Shown here one piece after another: positions 56,061 through 64,000 of a stretch of 64,000 bases of DNA. Numbering within the stretch: the stretch's first letter is position 1; every line of letters begins with the position of its first letter. The notes under the pieces are model-generated. The model was not told where the DNA came from. It saw nothing but the letters and a program-made list of their open reading frames with translations, and did not search any database. This DNA is from Alentia gelatinosa (Eukaryota > Annelida > Polychaeta > Phyllodocida > Polynoidae): assembly GCA_950022655.1 (NCBI GenBank), contig OX465583.1:64880306-64944305 (forward strand), in the 5' to 3' direction. The translations under genes were made by a program, and so were the position numbers.

Positions 56061-57179
56061 AACCACTCTAGCCGCCCCTCCTCCAACCAGTCAGCCAGCA
56101 GATTATCTCTCTCTGCTCCTCCTGTGGGCTCGCTCCAGGGCCGGGAGGCAACGCATCTGTCTGGTCTGTGGCCCCAATACTCCAAAGGCCATCTCCCACC
56201 ACGACTACAACCAGGGCCCATGTGTAGTGTCAGAGGAAGCCATCAATCACAGAGACATGGCTCCAGACAGACAGCGGGAAAATTGCCCACGGAGTGGAAA
56301 ATACAATTAAGAAAGCAAATACGTCTCATATACATAACATCTGCATTGTTATACACACCTTCTTGGTTCACATGTAGGGCCTATCCAGTTCCAATTACAC
56401 GTTCATGTATGTATATATGTCCTTTGTATATATGTCCTTTCTCCTTTAAAGGTTCTTTTGGTTGCTTTGTGCATGGCTTCAGGTATAAGGGAATGTATTG
56501 ATAATAGTATTTTTTTATTGCTCGAAAAAGTATATTAAACATCTAGATAAAATCTAGCAACAATCCATGAACGATTCGTCCTTCCTTCTCCGATGTTTTA
56601 TTATCCCCCAATTGAACCAACTGACTTTCAATTCAATTTGTCTCGTTTTCTGTGGATTTATTTCAACTTTACTCAATATTGTTTATATGCATGACTAAAT
56701 ACAGGCAGCTTCTTTGCTAGCTTTATCTACTGACGGCATTCACTCAACGTGTATGCAGGTAAACTATGAAGGCTGACGTTTAAAAAAATCGGATCACTTC
56801 CTTCTTGCATTTACAGAATACATGATAATTCAACCTGAGAAAAAAGGAAACTGTGACAAGCTAGAATACATTAGTCTATTTTGTTTTGATTATAGAAGGA
56901 TTGAATCAATTTACATGCCACGCTACATTAGCAGGCGGTGGGGTGGTGGCACAGACCCCAACTTAAGGGTAGGGATCAGCACCTCAGTCCCTGCCTTTGT
57001 TAGATTAAACTACAACCGCAGGCAATTAATATCAACCATCACTGCGAAAAAAAAACTACCCACAATGGCATGATTTCTTATTGCGGTTTTTTTTCATGGC
57101 TTAAGCTTAGCAGATCTGGATTGTATTAACTTCTCTTTGGAGGGTGGTGAGGCGTGGGGTTGGTTGGGGGTTGAGTGGG
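56061..57179. other. No gene supported
   Basis: 56,000-56,500 has a 167-codon plus-strand frame, Ser/Arg/Gln-rich then hydrophobic, without motifs. The rest is AT-rich unique DNA. Confidence 0.35.
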
Positions 57180-57560
57180 GTGTGTAGTGGGGTGCATGGG
57201 AGGGGAACCGCAGGGACGTGCACCTAGTGGAAAGGTCAGGTCTATACAGGGCCGGCGCCGTGTAGAATGCCAATACACCGGGTGCTCGCCATTTAATATT
57301 CATGTCGACGCGTCGCGGGCCCAGCAGGGTTAAACCCGTTACATAATGAAAGTTTAATCCGGCGCGTGGCGGCGGGCGGCGCGCCTGGTTTATAGTCCGC
57401 CCGCCCTTGATCTGTATAAAACACATTAGGCCTGGTATTAAGGTCGACCATTTGTCTCGGCGCACCGCCGCAATTATTACCTCACAAATGACGCGGATCT
57501 CCTCCCGCCGTGGGATCATGATCCGACGCGGGAAAACACCCGGAACAAGGCGACCCACGT
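57180..57560. other. Small CpG-rich island
   Basis: GGCGCGTGGCGGCGGGCGGC at 57,361 and CGTCGCGGGCCC at 57,311. Immediately left of the long C-rich minisatellite. No exon called. Confidence 0.4.
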
Positions 57561-57574
57561 AGGGTTGGCCTCCC

Positions 57575-58745
57575 ACCAAGCGACCCACCCCACCCCAACC
57601 TCACCCACCCACCCACCTTACCCTGCCCACCTCACCCACCCACCTCACCCTGCCATCTCACCCACCCCCACCTCACCGTCCCACCTCATCCACCCACCTC
57701 ACCTGCCTGCCTCACTCACCCACCTCACCCACCTGCCTCACCCATCCACCCGCCTCACTAACCCACCTCACCCACCCCAACCTCACCGTCCTACCTCACC
57801 CACCCACCTCACCCACCTGCCTCACCCATCCACCCGCCTCACTAACCCGCCTCACCCACCCCAATCTCACCGCCCCACCTCACCCACCCACCTCACCCAC
57901 CTTACCATTTCACAAACCTACCTCACCCTCCCACCTCACCCTCCCACCTCACGCACCTGCCTCACCCATCCACCCGCCTCAATAACCCACTTTACCCACC
58001 CCAACCTCACTGCCCCACCTCACCCACCTTACCATTTCACAAACCTACCTCACCCTCCCACCTCACCCACCCACCTCACCCACCTGCCTCACCCATCCAC
58101 CTGCCTCACTAACCCGCCTGACCCACCCACCCACCTCACCTGCCTGCCTCACCCACCCACCCATCTACCCACCTCACCCACCAACCTCACCTACCCACCT
58201 TACCCATACACTTCACCCTCCTACCTCACCCTCCTACCTCACCCATCAACCCGCCTCACTAACCTGCCTCACCCATCAACCCGCCTCACTAACCTGCCCC
58301 ACCCATCCGCCTCACCCACATGCTTCACCCCCCCCCACCTACCAACCTCACCCACCAACCTCACCCACCCACCACACCCTCCATCCTTACCTTCACACTT
58401 CATCCTCCCACCTCACCCACCTCATACCTCACCTACCTGCCCAATCAAACCTCCCATATTACCCTCCCACCTCGTCATCCTACCTTACCCTCACACCTCA
58501 CCCACCTGCCCACCCACATGCCGTTCTCACCCAACCACCTCACCCACCCACCGACTTACCTACCCCGTCTCACCCAACCACCCATCAACCAACCAACTCA
58601 CCCTCACACCTAACCCACCCACCTCACCCACCTCATCCACCTCACCCACCCACCTACCCATCTCACCCTCCCACTTCCCCTCCCACCTCACTCTCCCACC
58701 TCACTCACCCACCTCACCCTCTCACTTCACCCTCACACCTGTCCA
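57575..58745 (+). repeat. 1.17-kb C-rich minisatellite (CCCACCTCA-type) with higher-order structure
   Basis: A basic unit close to CACCCACCT (9 nt) is organised into larger repeats, for example the block CACCTGCCTCACCCATCC...CCTCACTAACC that recurs about every 100-120 bp between 57,715 and 58,300. TTACCATTTCACAAACCTACC occurs twice (57,903; 58,029). The plus-strand frame of 406 codons (Pro/Thr/His/Ser) is open because the strand nearly lacks G, so TAG and TGA cannot arise. The unit being a multiple of three keeps one frame. I therefore annotate a repeat, not a gene. Confidence 0.9.
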
Positions 58746-58949
58746 TGCACTCAAAGACCAATATGACCCCACCCATCATATGTAACCTTCAGCCTAGTGT
58801 TCACCCTGGGCCAAGGTCTAGGACTAGGCCACTACTTCATACAATACATGGCCCTAGTGATGCCCCCTCTAGAGGTCTTGGGTACTTCATGACGTCTCTT
58901 CGGATTCATCTTCTTTTTTTTCATGGGTCACGATATTTCTTGGCTGACA
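58746..58949. other. Short unique stretch
   Basis: No feature recognised between the minisatellite and the family D fragment. Confidence 0.4.
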
Positions 58950-59158
58950 CGTTTTACCCCCTGGCATTCTTGGCGACATTTACCCCTAAAAAAGAACAGA
59001 ATCTCATGAGATTTTGAACCTTGTGAGGTACATGAATCTTACCGTGTGTATTGCACTTAACAATTACAGGAGAAGAACATGTCTCAGAGAAATGGAACCC
59101 TACAATTTAGACGAAGAGATTGTGTTCCAGTAAAGATCCTCAGCAAGAATTGGCTCAG
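58950..59158 (-). repeat. Family D copy 4 (rearranged)
   Basis: GGCGACATTTACCCCTAAAA and ATCTCATGAGATTTTGAAC match 51.0 kb. CTTGTGAGGTACATGAATC, CCCTACAATTTAGACGAAG and TTGTGTTCCAGTAA match 48.3 kb. It ends at the insertion site of the neighbouring family A copy. Confidence 0.6.
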
Positions 59159-59349
59159 AAAAATACCTAGACTGTCCTCAGTCCCCGTATCCTACTGCCA
59201 CCGCAGCGCCCCTACCCCTACACCCGCTTGATACATGGGCCAGTAAGAGAAGGTTACATACTCCAATGTATAATGAACTTTATTCTGATTGTGATATATC
59301 ATCTAATGAATGTTCATAATCAAAGACTTGAGCAAGTCTAACAAATACC
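59159..59349 (+). mobile_element. Family A MITE, internally deleted copy with 9-bp TSD
   Basis: Element 59168-59340 (173 bp) with TSDs AAAAATACC / ACAAATACC (8 of 9). The left end TAGACTGTCCTCAGTC has lost part of the palindrome; the right end GAGCAAGTCTA is intact. The deletion resembles but does not equal that of the 5.0-kb copy, so the two arose independently. Confidence 0.85.
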
Positions 59350-60780
59350 CTATGTAGTATGTATGAATCTCATCGTGTGAATCAAGCTTTAGCCCCTATC
59401 GTAACGTCCCTATGCCCTCGCGATGCCCTAAGACCCTGATGGTAAGCTGCACTCATCCCACTTTTACACCAACTATTTGATTTTTTTTATTGTTCACATT
59501 TGCATTTGACTATACAACTGTCGTTCGTCCACACAAACCCCAAATCCAGAACATGTATTTCCGGCCTATGCGTCACCTCTTGGGGCCCCTGATGATGTCA
59601 GACCTCGTGACATGGGGCACAGGGCATCATAATATCCACAGGAACAAAAGCTTACGGCTACCATCCATATCGTCTACCCATCTAAGGCGGGGGCAAAGTT
59701 TGCACCCCATTCCCAGCACACGCCCTCCATCCTACTGCCCTTACCCTCCATACCATCACCCCCAATCCAACCTCTCCCACCCCTCACTCACCTCCCAACC
59801 CCCTGCACGCGCCAGAGTCCCCCCCCCCCCCCGCCCACCCACCCACCCCCCGGTGTCACGTGACCCATATTATGCTGGCCAAATTAACATAATCAGAGGA
59901 GAAAGGGCGGGCGGCTTCGAGCTGGATTTATTGTCTTTGTTTCTCTGTGTTTTTATAATAAGGCGATTGAACTTTGTCGTTCGTTCCTATTCAGTGTCAC
60001 TGTAAACTAGATTCCGTATCTCTCGGAGCTAGTCAGTAGCTGCGACCCGTTCACGAGAAGTGTCTACTTAGATGGGCAAAAAGGAAGGAGCCTAGAAGAT
60101 GGTGGTGTTGGTGTCTTTGGAGCAGCCGCGCGCTAACTGGGAAAAGGAAGTCCCTTAGCCCGTTTGTAACGGCTCAGCTGATTGGTGCCTGAAACCAGGC
60201 GGCGTTGCAATGACGGCCGACATAAAACATAATTTGCACTAACGAACGAGACAATTAATTATCCATGTTGACGGGCTTGAGCATCCGAGGGAGATCAGTG
60301 TGCGCTAAAAATGGAAACACGTCTGGCCGACTAAAAGAGGCGAAATGGCGGGTTTAATTGGTACAAGCGGGCAAAAAGCATCCAGTCTAGTTCACCGTCT
60401 AATGTAATATCCTGGTTCAGATACTAGAGTGCGTTTCGTTAAATGTAAACAACGCAAGACGATGGGTGTTGTCTATAAGATCTGCCATGGAGCTACTCAT
60501 GAAAGTGGGTTAAATTTCATTCACGAATTCCCTTCACTATATAGGAAGTCTCCCTTCCTCTCTGTCTTTTTGTTTAATAACGGAATCATATTCCATATAG
60601 GGCTGGGGACATAAGAATCAACACAACATAACCAAATTCTCATTCGCGTGCCTTAGAATGGTGTAGAAAAGTAATTCCCAATAGGAATCCCTTGCATGTG
60701 ACCGCATCTAAATCACACACATCATAATACGGCGGTAACAAATGTGATTTTAATTATGCCTCTTGTCAAGGGCGGCCCTG
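59350..60780. other. No gene seen
   Basis: Contains a poly-C run (59,818-59,832), TTTTTATAATAAGG at 59,950 and a block rich in ATTA/TAAT words (60,240-60,370). No exon called. The 171-codon plus-strand frame (59,490-60,005) is compositionally C-rich in the middle, and I see no domain. Confidence 0.4.
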
Positions 60781-61480
60781 CCTGACTATACCTCACTTGA
60801 GCGTACTTTAGATGAAAACAGAGACTGAGACCTTACATTGTTGATGACCTTCACATTGCACACCCAAGGTCGGTGCCTATAAAGTCCCCACCCGGCCACC
60901 CCATAAGGGTGATTTAATAGATCCGGGCCCGGAGAGGCACGTAAGAAGGGACCTGGCATTTCACCTAACTACATCAGCAGAATTGCTTTTACTGGAGGGC
61001 CACCTGTATTGAAGACAGCTGAATTATACATAGAGCTTTCTCAATGCAGAGGCCACGGCGGCCGGGGCTGGACCTTTCTGAGGGCGTTACCAGCAATGAG
61101 ATGTCTCACCCTTTGGTAAAGTGTGCTAAACGAGTTGAGGGCCCACAGGGGGCAGGTTAGCCGGTGCCGGCGGGTGGAGGAGTGGCGGGCAGCGGTGTCA
61201 GCCAGCCAACACCTCCAGGACCCCGCCCTCCCATTTAGACCTGCCAACAAAACGTGTTAAATGTCCAGCAATTCCTGTCGGACCCAAACTGAAGCAATAA
61301 AGGCAGCATTGACATCACTCATTGCTTCCCATGGGTCGCCCGGGCCAGCCCGCTCCACCACATAACCTTTTACACAACTTGTGGGGTCGACCAAAGCACG
61401 TTAGTGGTTGCCATGGAGATGCTCACTGGAGGAGGGGCTGGAGCTAAGAGCATCACTCTCTCCTGGCAGCTGCACACCAT
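60781..61480. other. GC-rich regulatory-looking region with X-box motif
   Basis: Balanced-to-GC-rich DNA with many distinct, non-repetitive words. GTTGCCATGGAGAT at 61,407-61,420 is close to the RFX X-box (GTTGCCATGGYAAC). CTTTATTGCT (minus strand, about 61,295) resembles a Cdx/posterior-Hox site. No coherent exon identified. The lack of repeats compared with surroundings suggests constraint; this is an inference. Confidence 0.35.
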
Positions 61481-61484
61481 TTAC

Positions 61485-61658
61485 CTATACGACAAGGGTC
61501 GCGCTAAGGGTGCGCCCCCGCCGCGCGCCTGACAATGGCAGGGCCCTGATGAAGGGCCACTGGAGGCGCTTCTCTAATTCCTCCAGGGTGAAGCTGCGGC
61601 CATGTTCTGCCCTGGAACATGCTTCACCTCCACTTGCCGCTCGCACTGGGGGCTGCTC
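61485..61658 (-). CDS. Candidate exon-like block
   Basis: A 174-nt block on the minus strand is bounded by a good acceptor (GGTCCCCACAG|GAGCAG, exon starting 61,658) and a good donor (TATAG|GTAAAT, GT at 61,484-61,483). One frame stays open and includes GRSFTLEELEKRLQWPF, but it ends in TAG at the last three bases before the donor. The other two frames have internal stops. It may be a terminal or UTR-spanning exon, a nonsense-containing alternative exon, or chance in a GC-rich island. I do not recognise the peptide. Confidence 0.22.
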   Translation of the reverse strand, partial: EQPPVRAASGGEACSRAEHGRSFTLEELEKRLQWPFIRALPLSGARRGRTLSATLVV

Positions 61659-62050
61659 CTGTGGGGACCGTGGAGGACGCCTGTTTAATATGTCCACTGC
61701 CGGGTCTGTCCCCTCCACTTACCCTGCTCTCCTCCACCCGCCGGCCCACGCCCTGGAGGAGGTGGCAGATGGGGCGAGCTGGCAGCGTGTACTCCAGGGT
61801 GGATTGATCCTGAGGTCGGGGGTCAGTGTTGTTGTTTGTCGGCCACGTCCGGCGCCCTGATCGGGGCTGACGGGGCCGGGCGGCGGTCAGTCCCCGGTCA
61901 GCGGCGGTCAGCGCGCCGGGCAGGCGCCGGGCGGGGCCGGAGATGGGTCGGGGTCGGGGGTGGGCGGATCTCCGGGCGCCTAGAGCCGGCCAACACCCCC
62001 GTAAGGCCGTGCTGTCAGGCGTAAGGCGCCGCATCGATCACTACAAAAAC
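61659..62050. other. CpG-rich island
   Basis: CpG-dense, GGTCGGGGTCGGGGGTGGGCG at 61,947-61,967 (G-quadruplex potential). Frames are open on both strands. Probable promoter or enhancer island contiguous with the block to its left. Confidence 0.45.
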
Positions 62051-62062
62051 AACCTACATCAC

Positions 62063-62089
62063 CCACTCCCTCTCCCTCCCTCCCTCCCT

Positions 62090-62165
<76 letters not shown>

Positions 62166-62182
62166 ATATATATATATATATC
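62063..62182 (+). repeat. (CCCT)n, (CT)n, (TA)n microsatellite
   Basis: TCCCTCCCTCCC and a poly-C run lead into about 32 perfect CT units (about 62,099-62,163), then a short TA run. Confidence 0.95.
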
Positions 62183-62747
62183 TACCATCATACTGGGAGT
62201 CCACACTCCCTCACACCCACCCACCCACCCAACCACCCACCCACCTCACTGGACCTATACAAGACAGCTTACTGTGTAGACTGCCACCACTACAACCTCC
62301 AGCTGTGGGAACATATATCAGCCTCTCTATATGTGACATGGTGTGTATATTAGACTTTAAACAAGGATAATTTAACAAATTAGTCGTTAAACTACCCAAA
62401 CAAACAAAAAAGACTTTCAACACATACTTTGTGTAAACATAAAGATGTTTTGTTTTGGGTTATTTAGTATTTTCTTAAGATATAAACTTCATTAAGTTAC
62501 CTTTGCTTTTGATACACCCCCTACATTTCCATATCATGTACAGTAGATTTATATCTATTATATTGCCTCAGATTCTCTTCAGTTTCTTTGGTAATTTTCA
62601 TGTCTCTCTGCATAAGAAATATTCACGTTCACGTTTCATAATACAGGTTGACATAAACCTTTTAGTCATTTCATTTCTGGATGATAATCCATGCCTTTGA
62701 TATAGGGTCCTTCTTGGTTATTTTCTTGTTTGGCTTCTTTGTGACTT
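62183..62747. other. No gene seen
   Basis: CCCACCCACCCACCC at 62,217-62,242, then AT-rich unique DNA. Confidence 0.4.
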
Positions 62748-63035
62748 TATCTCACTTCTGGTATTTTCTTCCCATTGACTCAACATTTGGAACTCGTACT
62801 CAATGCCCATGGAGTATTAAGTAAGGAGAATTATGTCACAAATGTTAGCCACTTAGTCAATCTGAGAGTGAGATAGATTCAGAAACCTTTTCAATTTGTA
62901 CGGTCAGAGTTCAATCCCATCTAGTTTGAATCGCTATGAAATTCTCCCAGCTTCGCCTTGTGAATTACTTTGTTATTCAAACTTGATGGGATATGAGTTC
63001 TGAAGGTAATTTTTCATAGGTTTCCTCTATAATAT
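62748..63035 (+). mobile_element. Double-hairpin element, subfamily S1
   Basis: TATCTCACTTCTGGTATTTTC, CCCATTGACTCAACATTTGG, then GAGAGTGAGATAGATTCAGAAACC. Hairpin arms CGGTCAGAGTTCAATCCC / GGGATATGAGTTCTGA, apex CAGCTTCGCCTTG (GCTTCGC at 62950-62956), end AGGTTTCCTCTATAATA. Confidence 0.8.
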
Positions 63036-63147
63036 TTTTTATGGGGTGATCTGCTTATTTTTACTTCAACATGGTGTAGCTAATAAAGCAGCATGCGTTT
63101 TCATCTTTCAGAAATACAGCGTGTATCTTTTCCATTGCTAGTCATTT

Positions 63148-63400
63148 TTACCTCACCCCTGGAATTTCTTCCCCATGGACTTTGCATTAGAAACTAAGAT
63201 GTCCATGGAGTATTGTTAAAAAAACCAAATGGGTGATGGTGTCAGTAATAGGGGGGAGATACAAGCTGAACCACACTCGATCCATAGCCTCTGAAAATAT
63301 ACCATTCTGCTACGTAATATCACAAGGCTTTGCCTCATGAGATTTCTCCGCAACTAAAACTCATGAACATTTTCATATCTCCATACACTTCCCTCTCAGT
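63148..63400 (+). mobile_element. Double-hairpin element, diverged copy
   Basis: TACCTCACCCCTGGAATTTC, CCCCATGGACTTTGCATTAG, then GGGGGGAGATACAAGCTGAACC. The hairpin apex AAGGCTTTGCCTCATG is a single-base change from GGCTTCGCC (63,327-63,333). The arms contain TACGTAATATCACAAG / CATGAGATTTCTCCG. It follows an S1 copy by about 110 bp in the same orientation. Confidence 0.6.
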
Positions 63401-64000
63401 CCTTAAATCTGTAAAGGTATGTCCGTGTTGACAATCGCTGCACTCGTGCAGGTCTGATCGAACCTCCATGCAGCAGTCATTAATTTTAAGTACCCGCACA
63501 TTTTCTTTGATATATTTCTTTCAAAGAACTCGTCATGGTTATCGGATTGATTAATCGAAGGAGTCGGCCACACCAGATGGCCTGAAGGCAACCTGGGCGG
63601 CAGATCTACCAAGGGTTGACGCTTCTGCCTGACAACCTACTTATCACTCGGTTGGTCAGCCTCATTTCAGTGGAAAGGTTGCGTTTTCAAAAAGGTATGC
63701 GGCATTTTTCAGCTGTCGGCTCTCGTCAAACATTAAAGCCCAGACCTTGGCAAAGTCACGGAGCCCCATTATACTTGGCACGTCTGGGTTCAATAACACC
63801 CTGAGCGTTATCAAGACAAATGTGAGGGCTGATCAAACACAACGCATGGATCCAAGTATGGCCGCGGTCATCCAGCCATGACCGCAGCATCCCCTTGAAA
63901 TCATCTGGAAAGGAAAAGAAAGGAAAAGAAAAGTCACACTCGTATATACATGGGCATGTTGTTAGATCATTTATCAGCCATGGTAGGCCTATACATAGAC
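63401..64000. other. No gene seen
   Basis: Unique DNA. A purine run of GGAAAAGAAA units lies at about 63,907-63,933. The window ends within unique sequence. Confidence 0.4.

Noticed and set aside
56000..56501. 167-codon plus-strand frame from a GC-rich island into AT-rich DNA
   Set aside because: Composition follows the DNA (Ser/Arg/Pro, then hydrophobic), and there are no domain, splice or conservation hints.
57565..58785. 406-codon Pro/Thr/His-rich open frame
   Set aside because: A C-rich minisatellite with period divisible by three and almost no G on the plus strand cannot make TAG or TGA. No domain, signal peptide or splice evidence.

Overview
The window looks like non-coding nuclear DNA from an animal. 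There are no bacterial-style operons, no long gene-like reading frames, no rRNA, no CRISPR array, and no tRNA gene that I can fold. It contains canonical TATA boxes, consensus splice sites, AATAAA signals, long microsatellites, many GC-rich CpG-dense islands in AT-rich surroundings, and dense short non-autonomous transposons. A SINE-like insertion with a degenerate (AACC)-type tail and the abundance of MITE-like elements would fit a marine invertebrate, perhaps a mollusc. That placement is an inference and is weak.

No confident complete protein-coding gene is present. The best coding candidate is a minus-strand terminal exon at 44,729-45,029 (about 100 open codons, a 3' splice site with a branch-point-like motif, and AATAAA downstream). 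Weaker candidates are a TATA/Inr-driven first exon at 1,636-1,846 ending in a strong splice donor, and an exon-like block at 61,485-61,658. The longest reading frames (31.0-31.7 kb and 57.6-58.8 kb) are artefacts of pyrimidine-rich or C-rich repeats.

The main content is repeats. (1) A superfamily of about 300-bp 'double-hairpin' elements occurs roughly 18 times in at least nine sequence subfamilies, at 5.5, 6.3, 9.7, 16.0, 16.5, 22.1, 26.3, 32.8, 33.1, 34.5, 34.8, 36.2, 36.3 (nested), 38.7, 41.6, 45.4, 45.6 (nested), 54.5, 62.7 and 63.1 kb. Module 1 is a short inverted repeat (TATCTCACCCC...GGGGTGAGATA or a covarying version). It abuts module 2, a long imperfect hairpin whose apex is often GGCTTCGCC, which is the stable GCGAAGC mini-hairpin on the other strand. 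(2) A MITE family of seven copies has TAGACT-ended terminal inverted repeats that are themselves palindromic, with 9-bp target duplications (5.0, 17.3, 33.9, 42.5, 47.1, 52.2, 59.2 kb). (3) Single or paired elements include a piggyBac-type MITE with TTAA ends (46.3 kb), a pogo/Tigger-like MITE (35.0 kb), and several other inverted-repeat families.

Between the repeats lie GC-rich islands (2.2-2.9, 7.6-8.0, 11.0-11.3, 17.8-18.9, 23.2-23.4, 25.3-25.7, 35.3-36.0, 51.6-52.1, 53.5-54.1, 55.2-56.1, 57.2-57.6, 60.8-62.0 kb). They show no readable exons and may be promoters, enhancers or non-coding RNA starts. Very long low-complexity tracts are at 10.5 kb (TC/TG/TA), 12.3-12.9 kb (purine), 31.1-31.7 kb (pyrimidine), 57.6-58.7 kb (CCCACCTCA-type minisatellite) and 62.1 kb (CT).
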